Shown: positions 1 through 6,723, counted from the stretch's first letter. The stretch: DNA of 6,978 nucleotides from Flavobacteriales bacterium (GCA_026993705.1 JALWSJ010000134.1:1-6978), one strand, 5' to 3'. Notes: generated by a model from the sequence alone, not told the origin. Translations and numbers: made by a program.

Positions 1-14
1 TCTTTATTTTATCT

Positions 15-151
15 GCGTTAGGGATAGGAGCGGCATCCTTTTGCCCTCCCTCCTTTTGGAGGGCAAAAGATATAGTGGATAGCCCGACCCTTATTTGTAA
101 AAGAAACGTTGAGCGAAAGCGATATGTGTCTTTTGCAAATGAGGGGAACGC
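15..151 (+). ncRNA. Candidate three-way-junction structured RNA or repeat element
   Basis: This is an intergenic element with nested pairing visible by eye. The closing stem P1 pairs 15-19 (GCGTT) with 147-151 (AACGC). P2 pairs 32-38 (GGCATCC) with 77-84 (GGATAGCC, A81 bulged) and encloses an 11-bp hairpin, 39-49 with 58-68. P3 pairs 88-104 with 129-145 over 17 bp including two T-G wobbles (92-141 and 98-135), and its top is a GC/GC stem with a GAAA tetraloop at 115-118. On the minus strand the two wobbles become A-C mismatches, so an RNA from the plus strand is favoured. Segments 20-31, 69-76 and 85-87 stay unpaired. From memory, GCGTTAGGGATAG and GGATAGCCCGACCC blocks recur between Flavobacteriaceae genes with variable hairpins between them; this is unverified. 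It could be a stand-alone RNA, the 3' UTR of a plus-strand gene left of the window, or a DNA-level repeat. I see no open frame of useful size here. Confidence 0.5.
39..68. repeat. 11-bp inverted repeat (hairpin)
   Basis: TTTTGCCCTCC at 39-49 is the exact reverse complement of GGAGGGCAAAA at 58-68, with an 8-nt loop. It forms the apical hairpin of the larger element at 15-151. It is GC-rich in the middle and has no T-run after it on either strand, so it is not a standard intrinsic terminator. Confidence 0.8.
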
Positions 152-166
152 TCAATTTATTAGAAA

Positions 167-198
167 CAAAAAAGTCCCGAGATAACTCCCGAGACTTA
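167..198 (-). terminator. Rho-independent terminator of the fad operon
   Basis: Read on the minus strand, the stem is formed by 197-187 and 182-172: AAGUCUCGGGA pairs with UCUCGGGACUU through two wobble pairs (U-G and G-U), with a GUUA loop. A run of six U (173-168) follows, the first two of them pairing with the AA at the base of the stem. On the plus strand the two wobble positions are C-A mismatches and no T-run follows, so the signal is specific for transcripts arriving from fadE. It begins 33 nt after the fadE stop codon, which fits the end of the operon. Confidence 0.85.
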
Positions 199-230
199 GT
201 ATAAGTGTAACAACTTTATCAATTTAATAA

Positions 231-2030
231 TTAGAAGCAGTACTCATTATTATTAATGATTGTTTGTGCTATTCGTTGACGAGCTTCTTTTGCGTTGAAT
301 GGTTCGTGTTTTGTGAAACGTTTTAATCCCATCATCATCATTTTTAACTCATCTCCTTCGGCGAACGAGAATAAAGCATCTTTTCCTGCTTTGTTGATTT
401 TGTCTGCTGCATCGTAGATGTAAACACGCATCATATCCAACTCGTTTTGAGCTGCTTCTTCGCCTTTTAATGCTACAACTTTTTCTGCTCTAAGTAAAGC
501 TGATTCAGCTACATAAATGCAGTTAATCATGTCGGCAACATTCATTACAACCTCTTGCTCTTTTGCCATTTTTTCTCCTATTTTTTGAGCAGCACTTCCC
601 GCTACCATCAATAGGGCTTTTTTGAAATTTTTGATATATTTCTTTTCTGCGGTAAATAAAGAGGTATCTGTGGCACCGAAATCAGGAATCCCCATTAGCT
701 CTTTACCAATCGCCATGGCAGGCCCCATCAAATCAATTTGACCTTTCATTGCTTTTTTAAGAATCATGGTAACTGTAAGCAAACGGTTGATTTCGTTTGT
801 TCCTTCAAAAATTCTATTGATTCTGGAATCTCGGTAAGCACGTTCAACGTTGGTTTCAGCAGAATAGCCCATACCACCGTAAATTTGTACGCCTTCATCA
901 ACAACATAATCTAATGTTTCTGAACCTACAACTTTCAAGATAGCACATTCAGGAGCAAAAGCTTCTATACCTTTCAGTGTAGCTTTAGACTTTTCCATTC
1001 CTCCTTCTATCCTAGATTTAATGGCGTCATCGATATTTTGAGCAGCTCTATAAGTAGCTGTTTCAGCTGTCCAAACTAATATTGCTTGTTGAGCAATTTT
1101 ATGTCGAATAGCTCCGTATTTTGAAATAGGTCGTCCGAATTGCTCTCTTTCGTTTGCGTATTTAACTGACTCTGAAATCACTTCTTTAGCTCCACCAACA
1201 CAAGCTCCAGCTAATTTTATCCTTCCTATATTAAGGATATTTACCGCAATTTTAAATCCTTGTCCTCTTTCGTACAATAAATTCTCTACGGGAACTTTTA
1301 CGTTATTAAAGAACACTTGACGAGTAGAAGAACCTTTTATTCCCATTTTCTTTTCTTCGGGATTTAAAGTAATTCCTTCGCTATCTGCCTCAACTAAAAA
1401 GGCACTTAAATTTTCATCGTTATCTATTTTAGCAAAAACAGTAAATAGATTAGCAAACCCTGCGTTTGTTATCCACATTTTTTGTCCGTTCAACACATAG
1501 TGTTTTCTATCTTCAGATAGAACAGCTTTTGTTTTTCCTGAATTAGCATCTGACCCCGCACTCGGCTCAGTTAAACAATAAGCAGCTTTCCATTCTCCAG
1601 AAGCCAAACGACCGATATAACGAGCTTTTTGTTCATCATTTCCGTAATACAAAAGCGGTAAAGTTCCAATTCCTGTATGTGCACTATAAGCCACAGAAAA
1701 AGAATGTCCGCTTCCCAAGGCTTCAGTTGCCAACATAGAGGTTTTGAAATCTAATCCCATTCCTCCCAATTCTTCGGGAATTGAAAGAGATAACAAACCC
1801 AATTCACCTGCTTTTTCTAATAAAGAAGGAACGAAATTAGGGTCTTTTTGACTGTCGATTAAATCTAAATTAGGAGCAACTTCTGCTTTGATAAAATCTT
1901 TACACATTTGAGCTATCATTTGTTGCTCTTCCGACCATTCTTCCGGTGTAAAAATGTCTTTTGCCTCTACATCTTTAACAAGAAATTCGCCACCTTTGAT
2001 AGCTTCTACTTTGTTTATTGTTTCACTCAT
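231..2030 (-). CDS. fadE: FadE-type acyl-CoA dehydrogenase with C-terminal extension
   Basis: This FAD enzyme makes the trans-2 double bond of acyl-CoA, the first oxidation of beta-oxidation, and passes electrons to electron-transfer flavoprotein. At 599 residues it is much longer than the roughly 380 of short/medium-chain dehydrogenases; the extra C-terminal domain (about 435-599) resembles Bacillus FadE and very-long-chain types, suggesting long-chain substrates (inference). Visible motifs: the flavin/acyl motif CLTEPSAGSD at 152-161, MWITNAG at 185-191, QFGRPI at 297-302, GGMGY at 385-389 and IFEGTNEI at 407-414, where E409 is the expected catalytic base. The N-terminal helical domain covers about 30-145, the beta domain about 150-255, and the C-terminal helical domain starts near 260. 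The start is ATG with the A-rich leader AATAGAATAAAA and no Shine-Dalgarno. It is the last gene of the fad operon, 67 nt after fadA, with a strong hairpin between them. No truncation or frameshift is seen. Confidence 0.95.
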   Translation of the reverse strand: MSETINKVEAIKGGEFLVKDVEAKDIFTPEEWSEEQQMIAQMCKDFIKAEVAPNLDLIDSQKDPNFVPSLLEKAGELGLLSLSIPEELGGMGLDFKTSMLATEALGSGHSFSVAYSAHTGIGTLPLLYYGNDEQKARYIGRLASGEWKAAYCLTEPSAGSDANSGKTKAVLSEDRKHYVLNGQKMWITNAGFANLFTVFAKIDNDENLSAFLVEADSEGITLNPEEKKMGIKGSSTRQVFFNNVKVPVENLLYERGQGFKIAVNILNIGRIKLAGACVGGAKEVISESVKYANEREQFGRPISKYGAIRHKIAQQAILVWTAETATYRAAQNIDDAIKSRIEGGMEKSKATLKGIEAFAPECAILKVVGSETLDYVVDEGVQIYGGMGYSAETNVERAYRDSRINRIFEGTNEINRLLTVTMILKKAMKGQIDLMGPAMAIGKELMGIPDFGATDTSLFTAEKKYIKNFKKALLMVAGSAAQKIGEKMAKEQEVVMNVADMINCIYVAESALLRAEKVVALKGEEAAQNELDMMRVYIYDAADKINKAGKDALFSFAEGDELKMMMMGLKRFTKHEPFNAKEARQRIAQTIINNNEYCF

Positions 2031-2045
2031 TTTTATTCTATTTTA

Positions 2046-2081
2046 TTTCTGAAGCGGTTAAGGAGTTAACCGCTTCAGAAA
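2046..2081 (-). repeat. Perfect 16-bp intercistronic hairpin between fadA and fadE
   Basis: TTTCTGAAGCGGTTAA at 2046-2061 is the exact reverse complement of TTAACCGCTTCAGAAA at 2066-2081, with a GGAG loop (CUCC in the minus-strand RNA). The sequence after it on the minus strand is A-rich (ATAAAATAGAATAAAA), not U-rich, so it is not a conventional intrinsic terminator for fadA. It ends 15 nt before the fadE start codon. Possible roles are protecting the upstream fadN-fadA message from 3' decay, serving as an RNA-processing site that sets the fadA to fadE ratio, or controlling fadE translation. These roles are inference; the symmetry is seen directly. Confidence 0.85.
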
Positions 2082-2097
2082 TGGTTAATAATCTAAT

Positions 2098-3276
2098 CTA
2101 TTTTAAAAATTCATATATTCCGCAAGCTCCTTGTCCTGTGCCTATACACATAGTAACTGCTCCGTATTTTTGTTCTCTGCGTCGCATTTCGTTAAATAGC
2201 TGTACTGACAATTTTGCTCCGGTACATCCTAGAGGATGTCCCATTGCTATTGCTCCACCATTTACATTTACGATGTCAGGGTTCAAATCCAACTCTTTAA
2301 GTACGGCTACAGATTGAGAAGCAAAAGCTTCATTTAGTTCAATTTGTTCTAAGTCACTTTGTTTCATGCCTGCTTTTTTAAGGGCTGCCGGAATTGCTAG
2401 CGCAGGTCCCATTCCCATAATACGAGGTTCAAGCCCTACTACACTATAAGAAACCAAACGAGCAATAGGTTCAAGACCTAACTCTTTTACCATATCTTCG
2501 CTCATTACCATCACAAAAGCAGCTCCGTCAGATGTTTGAGAGGAGTTACCTGCCGTAACCGAACCTCCAGCTGCAAATACTGGTCTTAATCTTGCTAAAA
2601 CTTCTAAAGAAGTTCCTTTACGAGGACCTTCGTCTGTGTCCGCTACATAACTTCTCGTTACTTTTTTGTCGTCTTTCACGTAGGTTTCATTAACTGTAAT
2701 CGGCACGATATCGTCTTTAAAAGTTCCATTTTCTATGGCTCTCAAAGCTTTCAAATGTGAATTATAAGCAAACTCATCTTGCTCTTCTCTTGATATATGA
2801 TATTCTTTAGCAACAGCTTCAGCCGTTAACCCCATTCCCCAATACCATTCAGGGTCTTTTTTACCGACTCTTGCATTAGGGACTATTCTCCAACCACCGA
2901 AAGGTATCGGCGACATTGTTTCTACCCCTCCTGCAATGATACAATCTGCTTGTCCGGCTTCAATTTGAGCGGTTGCAATGGCAATAGTTTGTAATCCTGA
3001 AGAACAATAACGGTTGACGGTCATTCCCGGAACTTTTTCTGTGTCTAATCCCATCAATGAAATCATTCTTCCGATATTTAATCCTTGTTCTGCTTCCGGT
3101 GTTGCATTTCCCACAATTACGTCATCGATTCTGTTGTGGTCTAATTGTGGAAAGTCTTTTAATAAATGTTTTATCACGTCAGCCGCCAAATCGTCGGGAC
3201 GAGTAAATCTAAACATTCCTTTCGGAGCTTTTCCTACGGCAGTTCTATAACCACCTACTATATATGCTGTTCTCAT
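2098..3276 (-). CDS. fadA: FadA, acetyl-CoA acyltransferase (thiolase)
   Basis: This enzyme cleaves 3-ketoacyl-CoA with free CoA to acetyl-CoA and a chain shortened by two carbons, the last step of beta-oxidation, in the cytoplasm. Its 392 residues are the usual thiolase length. Catalytic features are complete: nucleophile C91 in NRYCSSGLQ (88-96), GGVETMS at 116-122, GNSSQTSDGA at 243-252, NEAF at 315-318, H347 in GGAIAMGHPLGCTGA (340-354), and C377 in the CIGTGQG loop (377-383). The context between fadN and fadE, and order as in the Bacillus fadNAE operon, favours a degradative 3-ketoacyl-CoA thiolase over the biosynthetic acetoacetyl-CoA thiolase that the family also contains. The start is ATG, 35 nt after the fadN stop, with an A-rich leader and no Shine-Dalgarno. 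The stop is TAG. Confidence 0.95.
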   Translation of the reverse strand: MRTAYIVGGYRTAVGKAPKGMFRFTRPDDLAADVIKHLLKDFPQLDHNRIDDVIVGNATPEAEQGLNIGRMISLMGLDTEKVPGMTVNRYCSSGLQTIAIATAQIEAGQADCIIAGGVETMSPIPFGGWRIVPNARVGKKDPEWYWGMGLTAEAVAKEYHISREEQDEFAYNSHLKALRAIENGTFKDDIVPITVNETYVKDDKKVTRSYVADTDEGPRKGTSLEVLARLRPVFAAGGSVTAGNSSQTSDGAAFVMVMSEDMVKELGLEPIARLVSYSVVGLEPRIMGMGPALAIPAALKKAGMKQSDLEQIELNEAFASQSVAVLKELDLNPDIVNVNGGAIAMGHPLGCTGAKLSVQLFNEMRRREQKYGAVTMCIGTGQGACGIYEFLK

Positions 3277-3311
3277 GTTCTAGTTTTTTTATTTAATTAG
3301 AATAAACCGTT

Positions 3312-5699
3312 TTAGTTTCTTAAAACTTTTCCGGTTTGTAAAATACTTTGGATTCTTTCAAGGGTTTTCTTTTCAGTACAAAGTTCTAAAAAGGCTCTTC
3401 TTTCCAAATCTAAAAGGTATTGTTCAGATACTTCAGTCGGTTGAGATAAATCTCCACCACACATTACAAAACCTAATTTTTCAGAAATTACTTGATCGTG
3501 TTTTGACATATAGTTTCCACTCATCATAGAATGAGCTCCCACGTAAACAATTCCTAAACCTTCGTTACCCAGTACTTTTATGTCTTTACGTTTAGCTTGT
3601 TGTTGATACCCTTTATTTGCCATTGTTAAACAAACTTGTTTAGCGTAAGACAATTGGTGAGCTCTTGATATAACAACTTCATCCTGTCCTTTTCTTAAGT
3701 ACCCTAATTCAAAACCTTCATAAGCAGAAGTAGCAACTTTAGCTTGTCCGACAGTTAAGAAACGATTTTTTAATTCATTGATGCGTATATCTCCTTCCTT
3801 AAAGGCGTCTGATGTTCTTAGAGCAAACTCTTTTGTTCCTCCACCTCCTGGGATAAGACCAACACCAAACTCTACTAATCCGATATATGTTTCAGCATTT
3901 GCAACAACTTTATCAGCATGTAAACAAAGTTCACAACCTCCACCCAAAGTCATTCCATGCGGTGCTACGACAACCGGAATATTAGAATACCGTGCTCTCA
4001 TCATCGTGTTTTGGAAGGCTTGAATAGCAAAATCCAATTCTTCGTATTCTTGCTCTACTGCCATCATAAAGATAAGCCCTACGTTAGCACCAACCGAGAA
4101 ATTTTCACCTTCGTTGGAAACAACAACACCTTTATATTTCTCATCGGCTTCAGCCATATCAATAGCTTTGTTAATTCCCGCAAGAACTTCACCTCCAATA
4201 GTGTTCATTTTACTGTGAAATTCTACATTTAAGATGCCATCTCCCAAGTCGATAATGGAAACATCAGAGTTGCTCCATACGGTATTGGTTTCTCTCAATG
4301 TAGCAAGGCTTAACAAGTCTTCTGTTCCCGGAATAACTAAGTATTCTTTAGCTTTTAAGTCATAATACTTACGTTTACCGTCTTCTATTTTGTAGAATGA
4401 AGTAACACCGGCATCTCTCATGTCGTAAACAAACTGAGCGGGTTTTCTGCCCATTTCTTCCATGACTTTGATTACCTCTTCAAAACCGATGGCATCCCAC
4501 GTTTCAAAAGGTCCCATTTCCCATCCGAAACCAGCTTTAAGAGCATCATCAATACGATACGTTTCATCTGAAATCTCCGGTATTCTGTACGTTACATATT
4601 GAAAAACTCCTGTATATAGTTTTCTGTAAAATTCTCCTGCTTTATCTTTTCCGAAAAACAGTTTTTTAGTTCTTTTCTTTAAGTCTGTTTCTTGTTTTGC
4701 AGCATCCAATGTAGCAAATTTTACTTTTGCTTTTGGTTGATACTCCATTGTCTCTAAATTCAACTCTAAGATGACTTTTTTACCGTTTTCGTCTTTTGCT
4801 TTTTTGTAAAAACCTTGTCCTGATTTACTACCCAGCCAATTATAATCCAGCATTGATTGAACAAAAGTTGGAGTTTCAAAAACTTCTTTTCTTTCGTCAT
4901 TCGGACAGTTTTCTTTTACACCGTTGGCTACATGAACCAATGTATCTAATCCAACGACATCGCTAGTTCTAAATGTTGCTGACTTTGGTCTTCCCATTAT
5001 CGGACCGGTTAATTTATCAACCTCTCCAACTGTAAGCCCCATTTCTTTAACGGTATGGAATAAGTCTTGGATAGCGAAAACTCCGACACGATTTGCGATA
5101 AAAGCCGGAGTATCTTTACATAAAACGGTAGTTTTACCTAAAATCTTAGCTCCGTATTCCATTAAGAAATCCACCACCTTTTGATCAGTTTTAGGGGTAG
5201 GAATAATCTCCAATAGTTTTAAGTATCTCGGAGGATTAAAGAAGTGTGTACCCAAAAAGTGTTTTTGGAAATCTTCACTTCTCCCTTCCAACATCATGTG
5301 AATTGGAATACCGGAAGTATTGGACGTGATTAATGTTCCCGGTGTCCTGTATTTTTCTACATTTTCGAAAACAATTTTCTTAATATCCAAACGTTCTACT
5401 ACTACCTCGATAACCCAATCGCAATCTGCAATTTTAGGCATATCATCGGTCATATTTCCTGTGGTAATTCGTTTAGCAAAACTTTGGCTATATATAGGAG
5501 AGGGCTTGGATTTTAAAGCTTTTTTTAAGTCTTTATTGACCAAAGCGTCTCTTTCTACTTTGTTGGTTGAATTTTCTGCCTCTTTCGGCACAATATCCAA
5601 CAACAAAACTTCGCACCCTACATTAGCGAAGTGACATGCAATAGCAGAGCCCATTACTCCCGACCCCAATACTGCAACTTTTCTGATGTTTCGTTTCAT
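3312..5699 (-). CDS. fadN: FadN-type 3-hydroxyacyl-CoA dehydrogenase / enoyl-CoA hydratase
   Basis: This fused enzyme performs the two middle steps of beta-oxidation: hydration of trans-2-enoyl-CoA and NAD-dependent oxidation of the 3-hydroxyacyl-CoA. Domain order is dehydrogenase first and hydratase last, as in Bacillus FadN (about 790 residues) and opposite to E. coli FadB/FadJ; at 795 residues it is full length. Dehydrogenase: Rossmann loop GSGVMG at 12-17 with D35 ending strand 2, SNTSG at 126-130, catalytic pair H152 and E164 in HFFNPPRYLKLLE, N203 in FIANRV, and KSGQGFY at 292-298. A second dehydrogenase C-terminal repeat lies near 386-405 (ALKAGFGWEMGPFETW). Hydratase (about 480-660): oxyanion segment FSVGANV at 534-540, E590 in GGGCE, and E610 in LVEFGVGLIPGGGG; the 20-residue spacing equals that of the two crotonase glutamates (144 and 164). 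Both active sites look functional. It begins 33 nt after the marR stop and precedes fadA by 35 nt. Confidence 0.95.
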   Translation of the reverse strand: MKRNIRKVAVLGSGVMGSAIACHFANVGCEVLLLDIVPKEAENSTNKVERDALVNKDLKKALKSKPSPIYSQSFAKRITTGNMTDDMPKIADCDWVIEVVVERLDIKKIVFENVEKYRTPGTLITSNTSGIPIHMMLEGRSEDFQKHFLGTHFFNPPRYLKLLEIIPTPKTDQKVVDFLMEYGAKILGKTTVLCKDTPAFIANRVGVFAIQDLFHTVKEMGLTVGEVDKLTGPIMGRPKSATFRTSDVVGLDTLVHVANGVKENCPNDERKEVFETPTFVQSMLDYNWLGSKSGQGFYKKAKDENGKKVILELNLETMEYQPKAKVKFATLDAAKQETDLKKRTKKLFFGKDKAGEFYRKLYTGVFQYVTYRIPEISDETYRIDDALKAGFGWEMGPFETWDAIGFEEVIKVMEEMGRKPAQFVYDMRDAGVTSFYKIEDGKRKYYDLKAKEYLVIPGTEDLLSLATLRETNTVWSNSDVSIIDLGDGILNVEFHSKMNTIGGEVLAGINKAIDMAEADEKYKGVVVSNEGENFSVGANVGLIFMMAVEQEYEELDFAIQAFQNTMMRARYSNIPVVVAPHGMTLGGGCELCLHADKVVANAETYIGLVEFGVGLIPGGGGTKEFALRTSDAFKEGDIRINELKNRFLTVGQAKVATSAYEGFELGYLRKGQDEVVISRAHQLSYAKQVCLTMANKGYQQQAKRKDIKVLGNEGLGIVYVGAHSMMSGNYMSKHDQVISEKLGFVMCGGDLSQPTEVSEQYLLDLERRAFLELCTEKKTLERIQSILQTGKVLRN

Positions 5700-5718
5700 T
5701 TGTTTTCTTTTTTTATTC

Positions 5719-5731
5719 GTATGAATATAGG
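5719..5731 (-). promoter_or_regulatory. fadN: CTATATTC motif before fadN (possible internal promoter)
   Basis: The minus-strand sequence CCTATATTCATAC in the marR-fadN gap matches, in 10 of 12 positions, the motif at 6247-6258 upstream of marR. TATATTCA is only a partial match (4 of 6) to the Bacteroidota -7 element TAnnTTTG, and I see no TTG at a suitable distance upstream. It may be a weak internal promoter for fadN, a shared protein-binding half-site, or a coincidence in AT-rich DNA. Confidence 0.2.
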
Positions 5732-5732
5732 T

Positions 5733-6170
5733 TTAACTAAATATATTATTTCTGTCTATTATTTCGTTTACTTGTGATAAGACCTTGAACGTTGTTTCTA
5801 AATCTTTTGGGCTAATTTCTTCTCTAATTGTATAATTAAATTGATGCACAGAATCTATGGCTTTACTTCTCATCTCTTTCCCTAAATCAGTCAGAAATAA
5901 ACGCACCATTCTTTTGTCTTGAGCATCAGCTTTTTTGTAGATAATTCCTTTTTCTTCCAATGATTTTATCATTCTTGTCAGACTTCTTGATTCCATTCCC
6001 ATTTTGGGAGCTAATTTTGTAGAAGGAGTCCCCTTGTTAATGTCTATATTTAACAACGCATATCCAATAGCCATAGAACCTCCGTATTTTGAGGCTTCAA
6101 GATTATACATTCTGGATATATTAAACCATGCCCAACGTATGTGAAAATCTATTGTCTCTTCTGGTTTCAT
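5733..6170 (-). CDS. MarR-family transcriptional regulator, probable regulator of the fad operon
   Basis: This is a winged-helix regulator of 145 residues, the usual MarR length. The N-terminal helices (about 5-45) and C-terminal helices (about 97-143) should form the dimer interface. The helix-turn-helix covers about 49-75 (STKLAPKMGMESRSLTRMIK, followed by SLEEKGII), and the wing contains the family signature around D85, R87 and L93-T94 (ADAQDKRMVRLFLT). It lacks a catalytic domain or membrane segment. It is the first gene of the unit, 33 nt before fadN, with an upstream palindrome at 6262-6287. Control of the fad genes and of itself, with an acyl-CoA or fatty acid as effector, is inferred from this arrangement; whether it represses or activates cannot be read from the sequence. 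Bacillus fad genes are instead controlled by FadR of the TetR family. The start is ATG in an A-rich context (AATAAATTAG leader). Confidence 0.88.
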   Translation of the reverse strand: MKPEETIDFHIRWAWFNISRMYNLEASKYGGSMAIGYALLNIDINKGTPSTKLAPKMGMESRSLTRMIKSLEEKGIIYKKADAQDKRMVRLFLTDLGKEMRSKAIDSVHQFNYTIREEISPKDLETTFKVLSQVNEIIDRNNIFS

Positions 6171-6246
6171 CTAATTTATTTCTCACGTTTTTCTGTTTAC
6201 CTTTCTTATTTTCTATTGATAAACAAGATGCATTTTATAAATGACG

Positions 6247-6258
6247 ATACGAATATAG
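6247..6258 (-). promoter_or_regulatory. Possible -7 element of the marR-fad promoter
   Basis: The minus-strand sequence CTATATTCGTAT contains TATATTCG (6257-6250), five of six matches to the Bacteroidota -7 consensus TAnnTTTG. If used, transcription would start near 6245, leaving a leader of about 75 nt, and the palindrome at 6262-6287 would cover the -33 region, a classic repressor position. No TTG is found at the expected -33 spacing (TATGCGTG lies there), so the call is weak. Confidence 0.3.
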
Positions 6259-6261
6259 TAA

Positions 6262-6287
6262 AAAATGTTATGCACGCATAACATTTT
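6262..6287. promoter_or_regulatory. Perfect 26-bp palindrome, candidate MarR operator
   Basis: AAAATGTTATGC at 6262-6273 and its exact reverse complement GCATAACATTTT at 6276-6287 flank a 2-nt spacer AC. A tight symmetrical site of this size fits the dyad bound by a MarR dimer. It lies 91 nt upstream of the marR start and 58 nt after the stop of the VanZ-like gene. An alternative reading is a terminator for the VanZ-like gene: the minus-strand RNA would form a 9-bp core stem followed by six U (6265-6260). A stem with only a 2-nt gap and few GC pairs makes a poor terminator, so I favour the operator, but both roles are possible. Confidence 0.55.
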
Positions 6288-6345
6288 CACAAAAAACATG
6301 AAAGATTATATAAGGTCAGGTGAACAACCCAACCAAAATACAGAC

Positions 6346-6723
6346 TTATTTTTTGATGATATTGAATTTCAAAACAAAAAAGAATAATCCGACCAAACTA
6401 CCAATAAAATTAGCTAACACATCAAAAATATCCCCTTCTCTATTAGGGATATAATAATGTTGAATAAATTCTATAAACACTCCCAAAACAAGACAATATA
6501 GAATTGAGGCTAAATAATTAAAGCTATTTAATGGCTTTCCTAAAGAAAATAGAAACAAAAAGGATAAGATAAAATAGAAAAAGAAATGAACTATTTTATC
6601 AAATTGAGGAATATTAATAAAAGGGCTAGAAGGAATTTCATTACCTGGAATCAAACAGACAACCAAAACAAATAGACTCCAAAGTAAAGTGTATTTTTGT
6701 TGCTTTATGAATGTTTCTGACAT
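6346..6723 (-). CDS. VanZ-like family small membrane protein
   Basis: A 125-residue integral membrane protein with the VanZ-like pattern: D42-K43 and H46 before a hydrophobic helix, E85 and Q88 at the end of the third helix (VFIEFIQHYY), then R95, D98, D101, N105, G108 and G112 (NREGDIFDVLANFIGSLVG). Four membrane helices are likely at about 11-26, 44-62, 68-90 and 104-120, with a short lysine-rich C-terminus. The founding VanZ is linked to teicoplanin resistance in enterococci, but most relatives are uncharacterised and no resistance role should be inferred. No functional tie to fatty-acid degradation is evident; the 175-bp gap with a palindrome suggests a unit separate from marR-fad. The start is ATG with no Shine-Dalgarno, and upstream in-frame starts are blocked by stops. 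Confidence 0.85.
   Translation of the reverse strand: MSETFIKQQKYTLLWSLFVLVVCLIPGNEIPSSPFINIPQFDKIVHFFFYFILSFLFLFSLGKPLNSFNYLASILYCLVLGVFIEFIQHYYIPNREGDIFDVLANFIGSLVGLFFFVLKFNIIKK

Noticed and set aside
139..204. Plus-strand open frame of 21 codons
   Set aside because: It overlaps the P3/P1 stems of the structured element and the operon terminator, and has no supporting signal.
2018..2317. Plus-strand open frame of 99 codons
   Set aside because: It is antisense to the 3' end of fadA and the fadA-fadE hairpin, and its product has no recognisable family; it is a shadow of conserved coding sequence.
3014..3250. Plus-strand open frame of 78 codons
   Set aside because: It lies wholly antisense to the conserved N-terminal half of fadA, and its product shows no domain.
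3778..4232. Two overlapping plus-strand open frames (3778-4023 and 3957-4232)
   Set aside because: Both are antisense to the enoyl-CoA hydratase domain of fadN, whose catalytic motifs account for the sequence constraint.
5320..5634. Plus-strand open frame of 104 codons
   Set aside because: It is antisense to the NAD-binding domain of fadN and looks like a complement-strand shadow.
6298..6387. Plus-strand open frame of 29 codons starting MKDYIRSGEQPN, divergent from marR
   Set aside because: It begins just past the palindrome and has protein-like composition, but its last third overlaps the VanZ-like gene in antisense, it is very short, and no family or ribosome signal supports it.
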